Position numbers and translations under genes: made by a program. A stretch of 64,000 nucleotides of DNA from Dyadobacter sp. CY326 (lineage in GTDB: Bacteria; Bacteroidota; Bacteroidia; Cytophagales; Spirosomataceae): NCBI RefSeq assembly GCF_021390515.1, contig NZ_JAJUXI010000006.1, positions 186,001-250,000 on the forward strand, written 5' to 3'. Below are positions 1-8,240 of the stretch, piece by piece. Under the pieces are notes generated by a model that saw only the letters and a list, made by a program, of their open reading frames with translations, was not told the origin of the DNA and searched no databases. The number at the start of each line of letters is the position of its first letter. Position 1 is the stretch's first letter.

Positions 1-207
1 AGCATTGGTTATCTTGGAAGTGTAGCGCTGCTGCTTTACAAGGAGTTTTTCATGAAGGACCTCAGCTGGTCCAAAGTGCTGATGCAGTTTACCTATATTC
101 AATTTTTCCTCGGCTTTGTGCTCCTCGCATTCAGCAATATTTATCTTGAAAAAATCAGGACATCGCGCGAGCAGAAAGCAGACGATTCGAGCCTGGCCGC
201 TGCCTGA
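1..207 (+). CDS. C-terminal end of an integral membrane protein (partial)
   Basis: An open frame enters from the left edge and stops at 205-207, giving the last 68 residues of a larger protein. Two hydrophobic stretches are visible (SIGYLGSVALLLY and YIQFFLGFVLLAFSNIY), separated by a short KEFFMKDLSWSK segment. A polar charged tail ending in SLAAA follows. This fits the final two helices of a polytopic inner-membrane protein, perhaps an MFS-like or DUF5690-type transporter, but the fragment is too short to name a family. A hairpin follows 27 bases after the stop. Confidence is high that it is coding and low for its function. Confidence 0.65.
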   Translation, partial: SIGYLGSVALLLYKEFFMKDLSWSKVLMQFTYIQFFLGFVLLAFSNIYLEKIRTSREQKADDSSLAAA

Positions 208-234
208 TTTCGGAAACTGCTTTTCAAAAGACAC

Positions 235-266
235 AAAAAAAGGAGAACTAAGTGGTTCTCCCTTTT
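235..266. terminator. bidirectional hairpin terminator
   Basis: GGAGAAC at 242-248 pairs with GTTCTCC at 255-261 around a 6-base loop. An A-run lies on the left and TTTT on the right, so it can end transcription from both sides. It sits between the convergent ends of the partial membrane gene (stop 207) and the small secreted protein (stop 301). Confidence 0.6.
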
Positions 267-300
267 AATCTCAATTTCACCTTAATAACTGACTCTCTAA

Positions 301-525
301 CTATTTTGCAACTTTAAGCTCAACGATTGAAGCTTTTTGTGCCGGCGTGTATTTGGCGTAATCATTGCTCGCTTTTTCACGTTGTGGAGCTGGCGTTTCA
401 ATGGGCTGAGCCGATGCGGGTAATGTGTTTGGTGCTGCTACTTTTGTTTTATCTTCTATGTTAGCAAATGCGAAAGTAGTGCTGAGCGCCATGGCGCAAA
501 CGAATGTTGTGATTGAATTTTTCAT
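301..525 (-). CDS. small secreted protein of unknown function (74 aa)
   Basis: The N-terminus MKNSITTFVCAMALSTTFAFA is a typical Sec signal peptide with cleavage expected after AFA. The mature part, about 52 residues, is polar and rich in Ala, Pro, Lys and Thr, with no cysteines or recognisable domain. It is likely periplasmic or secreted. A near-consensus Bacteroidota -7 box lies 45 bases upstream on the same strand, and a hairpin terminator lies beyond its stop, so it looks like a monocistronic gene. I do not recognise the family. Confidence 0.6.
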   Translation of the reverse strand: MKNSITTFVCAMALSTTFAFANIEDKTKVAAPNTLPASAQPIETPAPQREKASNDYAKYTPAQKASIVELKVAK

Positions 526-569
526 AGCTAAATCTTTTTTAAATCTTGTGTTTGTCTTATTTGACTGTG

Positions 570-577
570 CAAATGTA
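570..577 (-). promoter_or_regulatory. -7 box for the small secreted protein gene
   Basis: On the minus strand this reads TACATTTG, an exact match to the Bacteroidota -7 consensus TAnnTTTG. Transcription would start about 40 bases before the ATG at 525. No clear -33 TTTG is seen at 19-21 bases, so only half the promoter is supported. Confidence 0.4.
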
Positions 578-792
578 AGCCAATGATATTATTGAACATA
601 GGATTTTTTCACTAAATGAGCTAATGGTAATATGAGTGGTTCTAATTGATGATGAGTTATTTAACGACATTTGTCAGTTTGCAATAATATTAATTAGCGC
701 TATTTGGATGAAAAATTTGATTCGTATTTAACATTGGAATAATGCAATAATCTTGATATTCTTAGAAAATAAATTTTCCCTAAATTGGGTGC

Positions 793-1974
793 ATGGCAAA
801 ACTTATCAATCTCAGGTCATTCAAAGAGTTTGTTCAATCCGGATCAGCTGGTGGCATTATCCTCATTATTTGCGTGATCGTTTCACTGATCATTGCAAAC
901 ACAAGCGCAGGGCCGGGATTGGAAGCTTTGCTGGGCACTAATCTGGGTTATAGTTTCAAAGATATTCATCTCGAATATTCCTTGCTGATCTGGATCAATG
1001 ATGGCTTAATGGCGATCTTTTTCCTGATGGTCGGATTGGAGATAAAACGGGAATTGGTTGAAGGGGAATTGTCGTCATTGAAGAAAGCTGCGCTGCCGAT
1101 TTTTGCCGCGCTTGGCGGTGTGATCGTTCCGGCGGTGATATTTTCCGCATTCAATAAAAACACGGAAACGGCTGGCGGGTGGGGAATTCCCATGGCGACG
1201 GACATTGCTTTTGCCATTGCGATCATTACCATGTTGGGTAAAAAAGTGCCTGCCTCACTCAAAATTTTCCTCGCCGCGCTTGCTATTGTTGACGATCTGA
1301 TGGCGATTCTCGTCATTGCTATTTTTTATTCTTCGGAGCTGCATTACACTTATCTGCTTTATGCGGGAGGGATTTTCATAGTGTTGTTAATGCTCAATAA
1401 ATTAGGCGTCAAGCATTTGGCCGCCTATCTCATTCCAGGCGTTTTTATTTGGTATTTTATTCACCACTCTGGCGTTCATGCAACCATCGCGGGTGTGCTC
1501 ACTGCTTTCGCCATTCCCACCACGCCCGATGCGACTGAATCACCATTGGAGAAGCTTGAACACATCCTGGTTAATCCGGTTAACTATTTGATTATGCCCA
1601 TTTTTGCATTGGCCAATACTAACATCAGATTTGAAGATGGCATGATTGCAGGCCTGACAACACCATTGGGTCTGGGGATCATTCTGGGATTGGTTGTTGG
1701 AAAACCTGTTGGAATCACTGCACTTTCGTGGCTGTCGGTGAAGCTGGGCATTAGCGCAAAGCCTGATGGGGCCGACTGGCTTCATATTATTGGCGTTGGC
1801 ATGCTGGGAGGGATCGGCTTTACCATGTCGGTTTTCATTGCATTGTTGTCATTTGCTGGACATGACGACATTCTTTCAGAAGCGAAGTTTTCTATTCTTA
1901 CCGGGTCTGTTTTGTCAGGATTATTAGGCTGCGCAATGCTGAGCTGGGTCAGCAAGCAAAGGGTGCGCGCATAA
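793..1974 (+). CDS. nhaA: Na+/H+ antiporter NhaA
   Basis: An inner-membrane antiporter that expels sodium in exchange for protons and so controls pH and salt tolerance. The 393-residue length is usual for NhaA. Family signatures are present: ATDIAFAIAI near residue 137 and LAIVDDLMAI near residue 170, which carry the conserved aspartates of the ion-binding site (equivalents of Asp133 and Asp163/164 in E. coli). There are about 12 hydrophobic helices and the family motif GIGFTMSVFIA near the C-terminus. The ATG at 793 gives a normal cytoplasmic N-terminus (MAKLINLRSFKEF). The gene stands alone, convergent with the next gene and separated from it by 5 bases. Confidence 0.95.
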   Translation: MAKLINLRSFKEFVQSGSAGGIILIICVIVSLIIANTSAGPGLEALLGTNLGYSFKDIHLEYSLLIWINDGLMAIFFLMVGLEIKRELVEGELSSLKKAALPIFAALGGVIVPAVIFSAFNKNTETAGGWGIPMATDIAFAIAIITMLGKKVPASLKIFLAALAIVDDLMAILVIAIFYSSELHYTYLLYAGGIFIVLLMLNKLGVKHLAAYLIPGVFIWYFIHHSGVHATIAGVLTAFAIPTTPDATESPLEKLEHILVNPVNYLIMPIFALANTNIRFEDGMIAGLTTPLGLGIILGLVVGKPVGITALSWLSVKLGISAKPDGADWLHIIGVGMLGGIGFTMSVFIALLSFAGHDDILSEAKFSILTGSVLSGLLGCAMLSWVSKQRVRA

Positions 1975-1979
1975 AGGCG

Positions 1980-2486
1980 TTATTCCGTTTTTGCTTTGAT
2001 CAAAATATATTCAATGTCGTTACCCGATCCGAAAGCTGAGATCTGCGAATATTTTTCATAATTATCCCATCTTTTCAGCTGATCTTCATCTACATTTGGT
2101 TTAATGTCTTCTTTCAGATTCAAGATGCCTAACACAACGCGATCTTCGAAATCATAGTCAGAAAGCTTGTTTAACTGAATCTGATCTGCGATTTCATTGA
2201 TATAAGTGATCTCAATTTTCCCTTCACGATAAGTCATTTTGGGGCACTTTTCGCAGCCGGCAACTTCGTCTTTATAGTAACTGTCCAGTTTGCCTTTTCC
2301 CAAAACAGCCTCAACTTCCTGCTTGCTGCGAAAGGCAACTTTCGGCAAATCCAGTTCTACGGTCACGGGCGCGTTTTCATCCCGGTCACGAAGCACGAAG
2401 AATTTTACAAAAATGGCGATGAGCACAATGATGAATGCAATGAATTTCCAATTTGCCCATTTGCGTTTAACTGTAGTATTTTCCAT
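1980..2486 (-). CDS. membrane-anchored protein of unknown function (168 aa)
   Basis: The ATG at 2486 was chosen because it gives MENTTVKRKWANWKF followed by one transmembrane helix (about residues 14-31). An upstream start at 2585 would add 33 unlikely residues and overlap the divergent nfi start. After the helix comes a soluble domain of about 130 residues with an isolated CEKC motif (VAGCEKCPKMTYREGK) that might bind metal or form a disulfide. No family is recognised. Topology suggests a small cytoplasmic N-terminus and a periplasmic domain. It is convergent with nhaA and divergent from nfi. Confidence 0.55.
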   Translation of the reverse strand: MENTTVKRKWANWKFIAFIIVLIAIFVKFFVLRDRDENAPVTVELDLPKVAFRSKQEVEAVLGKGKLDSYYKDEVAGCEKCPKMTYREGKIEITYINEIADQIQLNKLSDYDFEDRVVLGILNLKEDIKPNVDEDQLKRWDNYEKYSQISAFGSGNDIEYILIKAKTE

Positions 2487-2553
2487 GCGGATGGCTTGAT
2501 TTTTTATTAAGACTGATATTAAGTTTTTACAAAGAATATCATGCCAGTCGTCT

Positions 2554-3282
2554 ATGAGAAGCATTATCGAAACGCCAGAGTCCAATTACGGGCAATTAAC
2601 CATTGCTGAGGCAACACAGATCCAGGAAAGTTTGCGTGAACAATTGGTTCTGACGCCCATGGAAGGCGAGATCAAAACCATTGCCGGAGCGGATATTTCG
2701 CTCGATCTCAATAGCGAAATTGTGTACGCAGGCATCGTAATCCTCAGTTTTCCCGACCTTACGCCCATTGCATATTCGCTCGTTCAGGGCATTAATATAT
2801 TCCCATATGTGCCTGGTTATCTGGCCTTCCGCGAGATTCCATCCATTCTAAAAGCATTTGAACAGATCCCGGTGAAACCCGACGTTGTAATGTTCGACGG
2901 CAATGGAATTTTGCATAAGAAAAGGATGGGCATTGCATCGCATTTTGGCGTTGTAACGGACTCCGTGACAATGGGTTGTGCGAAAAGAAAGCTTGCAGGA
3001 ATTTATGCTGATCCGGCTGAATCAAAAGGAGAATATGCGCTTGTGACAGATAAGGGCGAAACGATCGGATTTGCATTGCGCAGCAAAAATAACGTGAAGC
3101 CGATTTTCATCTCGCCCGGACATAAAATGAGCTTGAAAGACAGCATGGACATTGCCCTGCGATGCATTGGAAAACACCGTCTGCCCGAACCAACGCGAAG
3201 AGCGCACGAGTTTGTAAACCGGTTCAGGACAGGTGAGTTAACAGAAGGATACCACGAAATAAGCGAATTGAGCTTGTTTTAA
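2554..3282 (+). CDS. nfi: endonuclease V (deoxyinosine 3' endonuclease)
   Basis: A DNA repair enzyme that nicks at the second phosphodiester bond 3' of deoxyinosine, starting alternative excision repair of deaminated adenine. The 242 residues (family usually about 220-230) contain all diagnostic motifs: GADIS (catalytic Asp), VPGYLAFREIP (lesion-wedge Tyr and metal-binding Glu) and FDGNGILHKKRMGIASHFGV (second Asp and DNA-binding segment). Positions match the T. maritima enzyme's Asp43/Glu89/Asp110 arrangement. It is a single gene ending in a hairpin shared with the convergent chitinase-like gene. Confidence 0.93.
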   Translation: MRSIIETPESNYGQLTIAEATQIQESLREQLVLTPMEGEIKTIAGADISLDLNSEIVYAGIVILSFPDLTPIAYSLVQGINIFPYVPGYLAFREIPSILKAFEQIPVKPDVVMFDGNGILHKKRMGIASHFGVVTDSVTMGCAKRKLAGIYADPAESKGEYALVTDKGETIGFALRSKNNVKPIFISPGHKMSLKDSMDIALRCIGKHRLPEPTRRAHEFVNRFRTGELTEGYHEISELSLF

Positions 3283-3308
3283 TGGTCTGTTATTAACTAA
3301 CAGACCAT
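3282..3308. terminator. hairpin between convergent nfi and GH18 genes
   Basis: A perfect 11-bp stem, ATGGTCTGTTA (3282-3292) with TAACAGACCAT (3298-3308), encloses a 5-base loop. It occupies the 33-base gap between two converging stops. There is no long T-run, so termination strength is uncertain. Confidence 0.5.
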
Positions 3309-3315
3309 CAATTCA

Positions 3316-4506
3316 TTATTTGAAAGACTTGTCAATCTCGTCCAGCAGATAGGTTTTCAAGTCAGAATCATATTCCCAGAACATCACACCTGCCAGTTTT
3401 TTGTCCAAAACATATTGGCATTTGTCGTGAACGGACTGCTCATCGTCGTAACTTAAAACGTCTCCCGTGGTTGCATTGAGCAAATAAGGCGCTTTTGCGG
3501 TTTTATCACGATATTCTTTAAAGCCTTTTTTGTTGATCAGGCTGTCTTTGATCATGGTGTAACCGTCCACATAATCTTGCTTGATGTGCTTTTGTCCCAA
3601 TCCCTTGTCCAGCTTTGCAACACGGAACATGCGGCCGTAAAACGGAAGGCCCACAACCAGCTTGTTCATCGGAACGCCCTCTGCCGAAAAAGCCTTCACC
3701 GCATTGTCCACCGAATGACTTGCTTTGTAAATATCTGAATTGTATAAAGCAGCATGATGCACCGCAGTGTCGCCCTGAAAAAGGTCGTAAGTCATCATAT
3801 TCACATAATCCAGAAAAGCCGCCGCCTTACCCATTTCGACCACTTTAAGGAACGAAGTGAAGCCCGGAACAGCAGTTGTCAGGAGTTTTTGCTTGCCTGA
3901 TTCTTTTTCAAATGTGTCCAGTTCTTTGCGGATCGCTTCGAACATCAATGTGAAGTTTTGCTTATCCTCTTTCCTGAAAACATTCCCATCCTCACCTGCC
4001 ATTCCGGGATATTCCCAGTCAATGTCCACACCATCCAGATTGTATTTTTTGATAATATCAACTGCACTTGCTGCAAATATTTTTCTTGAATCTGCTGTCA
4101 AAACGGCATCAGAGAAGTTTTCACTCCATGTCCAGCCACCCAGGGAAATCAGGATTTTCAGGTCAGGATTTTTCTTTTTCAGTAATTTGAGCTTGCGGAA
4201 GTTGGTGGAGTCCGTCTTTTCATTTGTCAGGAATGCTTTGCCTTTTTGCACATCCACAAATGCATAATTAATGTGCGTGAGCTTGTCAACTTCAATGCGG
4301 TCTGTGTTGATAAGTCCGCGGAAGCCGCCCACATAACCAATAACGACCGGTTTTGTGGAAGTGCTGTCGTTAGCAGCGATCTGCGCGGAGGCGGTTTCGT
4401 CTTTCTTTTCTTCGGATTTGCAAGCATTAAGAAACAGCAGCGAAGTCGAGATAAGCAGGGCTGTGAAAGCGGGAGGCAGGTTTTTTGTAAATTTTTTGAG
4501 GAACAT
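3316..4506 (-). CDS. glycoside hydrolase family 18 lipoprotein (chitinase-like)
   Basis: Predicted surface or periplasmic lipoprotein: the start at 4506 gives a signal peptide with lipobox LNAC and Cys29, followed by an acidic/lysine-rich linker (CKSEEKKDE). The GH18 TIM barrel follows. The signature LDGVDIDWEYPG carries the DxxDxDxE motif whose Glu is the catalytic acid, and LKILISLGGWTWS is the conserved substrate-side strand. The C-terminus has GVMFWEYDSD. It should hydrolyse beta-1,4-GlcNAc polymers such as chitin or related oligomers, though some GH18 members are endo-beta-N-acetylglucosaminidases. An ATG at 4542 is possible but adds residues ahead of a good signal peptide. The gene is monocistronic. 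Confidence 0.88.
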   Translation of the reverse strand: MFLKKFTKNLPPAFTALLISTSLLFLNACKSEEKKDETASAQIAANDSTSTKPVVIGYVGGFRGLINTDRIEVDKLTHINYAFVDVQKGKAFLTNEKTDSTNFRKLKLLKKKNPDLKILISLGGWTWSENFSDAVLTADSRKIFAASAVDIIKKYNLDGVDIDWEYPGMAGEDGNVFRKEDKQNFTLMFEAIRKELDTFEKESGKQKLLTTAVPGFTSFLKVVEMGKAAAFLDYVNMMTYDLFQGDTAVHHAALYNSDIYKASHSVDNAVKAFSAEGVPMNKLVVGLPFYGRMFRVAKLDKGLGQKHIKQDYVDGYTMIKDSLINKKGFKEYRDKTAKAPYLLNATTGDVLSYDDEQSVHDKCQYVLDKKLAGVMFWEYDSDLKTYLLDEIDKSFK

Positions 4507-4605
4507 GGGATTAGGATATGATTGAAGCAATAAAGTAACCATTACTTCAAAACAACTCCTAATGCGTGGTCGTGAATGTGTCAGAAAAAGCGATGATCAG
4601 CGCAA

Positions 4606-5505
4606 TCACTCTGCCTGCATGGCTTCAAGCTTCTGAATCGCCTTGGCCATATCCACACCTTTTCCCAAAACACCTTTAAACAAATCTCCCTTTTCTTCCA
4701 CACGTTTCAGCATGTTCTTGATTGTGAAATCTTTGGGGCTCAGTCCATGCTTCACCTCACGCCATTCCAGCGGCGCCGAAACGGTTGCTCCGGGTTTCGG
4801 ACGTACGCTATATGCAGACGCAAGCGTCTGCGCAACGCGGTTTTGCAGATAATCCACATAAATCTGGTTCTTCTTCCGTTTGGAAAGTGAGCGTTCCAAT
4901 GTTGTAGTTTCGGGAAGCCTTTCAGTCACCATTGTCGCGAGGATTTCAGCGAAACTGCGGCTTTCGTCAAAGGTGTATTTTTTGCCAAAAGGAATATAAA
5001 TATGCAGCCCGCTCGACCCGGAAGTCTTGCAAAAACCTGTCATGCCTGTCTGGTCAATGAGGTCCTTAATGACGAGCGCAACGTCAATCACTTCTTCAAA
5101 TGTGTTGTTGTCGGAAGGATCAATGTCCATCACAATGTAGTCGGGATAATCGAGCTTGCTCGTGGTCGAATTCCAGGGATTCATCTCAATGCAGCCCATG
5201 TTGGCCAGATAAAGCAGCGTTTCTACATCATTGCAGATGAAATAATTGACCATCTTATCAGTCGATTCCGCGTGGATTTCCACTGTTTTGATCCAGTCCG
5301 GAATGTTGTCGCCGGCGTCTTTTTGGAAAAAGCTCGCTTCCTTTATGCCATTCGGATTGCGCCTGAGTGACAATGGCCGGTCTTTGAGATAAGGCAGAAT
5401 GTAAGGCGCGATGAGGCTGTAAAATTCGAGCAATTCGCCTTTTGTGATTTTTTCATCAGGCCAATAAAGCTTATCCAAATGCGTTAGTTCGGCTTGCTTC
5501 TTCAT
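4606..5505 (-). CDS. ligD: LigD-type polymerase/primase domain protein (non-homologous end joining)
   Basis: This 299-residue protein is the polymerase (eukaryotic-type primase) domain of LigD without ligase or phosphoesterase domains. The start MKKQAELTHLDKLYWP is the typical domain beginning. YIVMDIDPSD holds the metal-binding aspartates Asp127 and Asp129, and SGSSGLHIYIP is the nucleotide-binding motif. In bacterial end joining this domain fills gaps and adds ribonucleotides at broken ends brought together by Ku. It follows ku with a single base between stop and ATG, so the two are surely co-transcribed. The ligase partner must be encoded elsewhere, or a different ligase is used; whether the genome also has a full LigD cannot be seen here. 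Confidence 0.9.
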   Translation of the reverse strand: MKKQAELTHLDKLYWPDEKITKGELLEFYSLIAPYILPYLKDRPLSLRRNPNGIKEASFFQKDAGDNIPDWIKTVEIHAESTDKMVNYFICNDVETLLYLANMGCIEMNPWNSTTSKLDYPDYIVMDIDPSDNNTFEEVIDVALVIKDLIDQTGMTGFCKTSGSSGLHIYIPFGKKYTFDESRSFAEILATMVTERLPETTTLERSLSKRKKNQIYVDYLQNRVAQTLASAYSVRPKPGATVSAPLEWREVKHGLSPKDFTIKNMLKRVEEKGDLFKGVLGKGVDMAKAIQKLEAMQAE

Positions 5506-5506
5506 A

Positions 5507-6280
5507 TCAGGATGCTTTACGTTTGGGCGCGCTCAGACTTTCTTTTAATTGAGCCATAAGATCTTTGCTTTTCGAATGCACGATCTTCATTTTCGGCGTT
5601 GCCGGTTTTTTGCCTTTGGCCTTAGCCATAATGAGTTGCAGCAGCGATTCGTTGTAAGTGTCTTTATAATTTGAAATATCAAATTCGGTCGTCAGCTGCT
5701 CTATCAACTGCACCGCCATGGCCATTTCGGCAGGCTTTATTTTAATGTCCGGAATGTCGAGTTCATCCGTTTCGCGGATTTCTTCCTGAAACCTGATTTT
5801 GTTCAAAATCAACAGATCGCCAGCCGCCTTTATTAAAACCAAACTTTCGCGGTTACGCAAAACGTAAGTTCCCAAGCCCGCTTTTCCTGTTTTTTTCAAT
5901 GCATCACGAAGCAATGCATAAGGCTTGCCGCCTGACTTTTCCGGTTGCAAGTAATATGGCGTTTCATAGTAAATGCTATCAATGTCTTTTTCATTGACAA
6001 ATTCTGCTATCTCAATAATCTTGGTTTTTTCAGGGCTGGCTTTTTCAAAATCCTTTTCATCCAGCACCACATATTCATCATCAACCTTGTAACCTTTTAC
6101 AATATCATCCCAATCGACCTCCTTGCCAGTGTTGCCGTTAACGCGCTGATATTTAATGTTTGCGTGATCTTTTTTGTCCAGCATATCCAAGTCCAGCTCG
6201 GCATGCTGGGTCGCGCTGAAAAGTTTAACGGGAATGCTGACAAGGCCAAATCCAATGGCTCCGGACCAAATTGCTCTCAT
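5507..6280 (-). CDS. ku: Ku protein (DNA double-strand break end binding)
   Basis: Bacterial Ku homodimer subunit that encircles DNA ends and recruits LigD. The 257-residue length is normal, and the start MRAIWSGAIGFGLVSIPVKL is the canonical Ku N-terminus. The core region includes YYLQPEKSGGKPYALLRDAL and ends in a short basic tail (APKRKAS) of the kind that threads on DNA. It is the first gene of a two-gene unit with the LigD polymerase-domain gene (1-base gap). About 60 bases separate it from the two-component regulator upstream, which has the same orientation. Confidence 0.95.
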   Translation of the reverse strand: MRAIWSGAIGFGLVSIPVKLFSATQHAELDLDMLDKKDHANIKYQRVNGNTGKEVDWDDIVKGYKVDDEYVVLDEKDFEKASPEKTKIIEIAEFVNEKDIDSIYYETPYYLQPEKSGGKPYALLRDALKKTGKAGLGTYVLRNRESLVLIKAAGDLLILNKIRFQEEIRETDELDIPDIKIKPAEMAMAVQLIEQLTTEFDISNYKDTYNESLLQLIMAKAKGKKPATPKMKIVHSKSKDLMAQLKESLSAPKRKAS

Positions 6281-6340
6281 AGGTTCTTTGAAAATGATCG
6301 TTCGATAATAGGAAACGATATGCTAAAAATCCGTGCCGCG

Positions 6341-7093
6341 TTACTGTCCAAGCCAGCTCTTGAAAGCGCCCATCCGCTCTCGACTGATGAGAATGTCGTT
6401 GTCGGAACAGTTTGCCAGATGAACTTTCAATCGGCTGTTCGAGTAAGTGAAGACGTCTTTGATGGCAGTGATGGAGCTGATATACTTCCGGTTAATCCTG
6501 AAAAACCGCTCCGGGGCAACCATATCTTCGATCTCATCCAGAATGTAATCAACATTGTATTTTTTGCCCTGAATCGTTTGCAGGATTGTGACTTTCTCCT
6601 CACTAAAAAAGAATGCAATGTCTTGCACATCAATTGTTTGAATGCGTTCGCCGAGCTTTACCAGAAAGCGTGATTTATAGGTTTTGGTTGCAGGCTGGAT
6701 CAGGTTTCGAATTTGCTCAAGGGAAATGCCAGGTTCTTTTTTGCCTGAGTTAAATTTATTAAGAGCTTGTTTAAGTTCTTCGGGGTCAATGGGTTTTAAT
6801 AAATAATCAATGCTGTTGAGCCTGAATGCTTTGATCGCATATTGATCATAAGCCGTGCAAAATATGATCGGTGCCGTGACTTTGACTTGTTCAAAAATCT
6901 CAAAACTGATGCCGTCCGCAAGTTGAATGTCGAGGAATATCAGATCGGGTTCGGGATTGTTGTTGAACCAGCGGATAGCGGCGGTCACTGTATCGAGGCT
7001 TTCAACTACTTTTGCTTCGGGCAAATTCTCGCTTAACAGCTGAATTAAGCGCCGCACGGCCGGTTTTTCGTCTTCTATGATTAATATCGTCAT
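6341..7093 (-). CDS. LytTR-family response regulator
   Basis: 250 residues: an N-terminal receiver domain (about 1-120) with the acidic pair ED in LIIEDEKPA and the phospho-acceptor Asp55 in LIFLDIQLADG, then a C-terminal LytTR DNA-binding domain (about 145-250) with the typical RFFRINRKYI segment. LytTR regulators bind paired direct repeats near promoters. The gene lies 21 bases after the LytS-type kinase gene and forms its cognate pair. The targets are not shown by sequence; the neighbouring TonB receptor is the obvious candidate. Confidence 0.92.
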   Translation of the reverse strand: MTILIIEDEKPAVRRLIQLLSENLPEAKVVESLDTVTAAIRWFNNNPEPDLIFLDIQLADGISFEIFEQVKVTAPIIFCTAYDQYAIKAFRLNSIDYLLKPIDPEELKQALNKFNSGKKEPGISLEQIRNLIQPATKTYKSRFLVKLGERIQTIDVQDIAFFFSEEKVTILQTIQGKKYNVDYILDEIEDMVAPERFFRINRKYISSITAIKDVFTYSNSRLKVHLANCSDNDILISRERMGAFKSWLGQ

Positions 7094-7114
7094 AAGTAGG
7101 AAGCTCCTCTGTTT

Positions 7115-8197
7115 TCACTTTGATGACATCGCCTTTTGGGCAATGTTTAAAATGGGAAGTTTAACAACAAACCAACCGTGATCCTGGCTCACTGAAATCG
7201 TCTCGTTGCTTAACAATTCATAACGTTTGCTGATGTTCGCGAGTCCGACGCCCGTTGAATCGTCCGGAATGCTGCTTTTTGGTTGGAAATTATTTTTTGC
7301 AATTAATTGATTGTCAATAATTTCAATCTCTATTTTTAATGGCGTTTCGATCGATGCGACATTGTGCTTGACGGCGTTCTCTAACAACAATTGCAATGAC
7401 AGCGGCGGCAAAAAGCCATCCGCATGGCCATTAACCTGAATGTCATATTGCAGACTTTCCTCAAAGCGGATCTTTTGAAGTGAAAGATAATTTTCCGCGA
7501 AATGCAGTTCCTGCCCGACCGTAACCAACTCCTCCTGCTGCACTTCGAGCACATAGCGATAAATGCCCGAAAGCTGGCGAATGAATTTTGCGGCTGTGTC
7601 TGGACTTTCATAAACCAGATTGCTCAGCACATTCAAAGAATTGAAAAGAAAATGTGGGTTGAGCTGGTCTTTCAATGATTGATATTGCTGCGCAAAACGC
7701 TCCGTTTTCAATTGTTCCGACTCGATTGCGGCATTTCGCCATTCAAGCAGGAATGAACGGCTGATTAATACGAACAAAATGACAAAGGAAAGTTTCATCG
7801 GAAATTCCGTCCGGTTAAACAGCTTTTTCCAGGGAATGTTATCCAATGTAAAGTTTTGCCGAAATACGTAATTATGCAGAAAAATAATGACCAGACTTGT
7901 GCAAAAAACGTAGAAGAAATAGCTTAAACATTCCAGAAAAAGCCTTTTTGCAGGATAAAGAATCCAGGGAATGGTGCGGTCAAAATAGTCTTCCATCAAG
8001 AAACCGCCATAACTCAGCGAGCAGGACATTAGGAAGGAGAATATAATGTCTTCGGCGAATTCACCCAGGTTTTCGCCCGAGACAAGACATTCGGGGCAGA
8101 GGCTTGCCGAGATCGCGAGTGCAATGAGTAGGTTAACGCTCAGGAAGGCCGGTGAGAAATTCCAGAATTTTTTTGAGCCGCGCGTTGTAAGTTTCAT
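7115..8197 (-). CDS. LytS-type membrane sensor histidine kinase
   Basis: The ATG at 8197 gives 360 residues; a longer reading from a TTG at 8272 would overlap the preceding gene and is less likely. Four hydrophobic segments (about 16-33, 50-68, 85-108, 135-152) form a membrane sensor with little extracytoplasmic sequence. The cytoplasmic His_kinase domain has LKDQLNPHFLFNSLNVL with phospho-accepting His182, and a GHKL ATPase domain with QLLLENAVKHN (N box) and DDSTGVGLANI (G box). It phosphorylates the LytTR regulator encoded directly downstream. A CPEC pair at residues 34-37 near the end of the first helix could be a redox or metal sensor, which is speculative. Confidence 0.9.
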   Translation of the reverse strand: MKLTTRGSKKFWNFSPAFLSVNLLIALAISASLCPECLVSGENLGEFAEDIIFSFLMSCSLSYGGFLMEDYFDRTIPWILYPAKRLFLECLSYFFYVFCTSLVIIFLHNYVFRQNFTLDNIPWKKLFNRTEFPMKLSFVILFVLISRSFLLEWRNAAIESEQLKTERFAQQYQSLKDQLNPHFLFNSLNVLSNLVYESPDTAAKFIRQLSGIYRYVLEVQQEELVTVGQELHFAENYLSLQKIRFEESLQYDIQVNGHADGFLPPLSLQLLLENAVKHNVASIETPLKIEIEIIDNQLIAKNNFQPKSSIPDDSTGVGLANISKRYELLSNETISVSQDHGWFVVKLPILNIAQKAMSSK

Positions 8198-8240
8198 GGA
8201 CTGCAATATCGATGAATTTTGATCAATTGTAAAAGTGGGC

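Noticed and set aside
753..941. Short open frame overlapping the start of nhaA
   Set aside because: It is out of frame with the clearly conserved NhaA sequence, has odd composition and no recognisable features.
966..1316. Antisense open frame inside nhaA
   Set aside because: It is the reverse-strand shadow of conserved transmembrane codons; the residue pattern is low-complexity and unlike a protein.
1980..2585. Longer start for the small membrane-anchored protein
   Set aside because: The extra 33 residues have no family-like features and the ATG would overlap the start of divergent nfi; ATG 2486 sets the anchor correctly.
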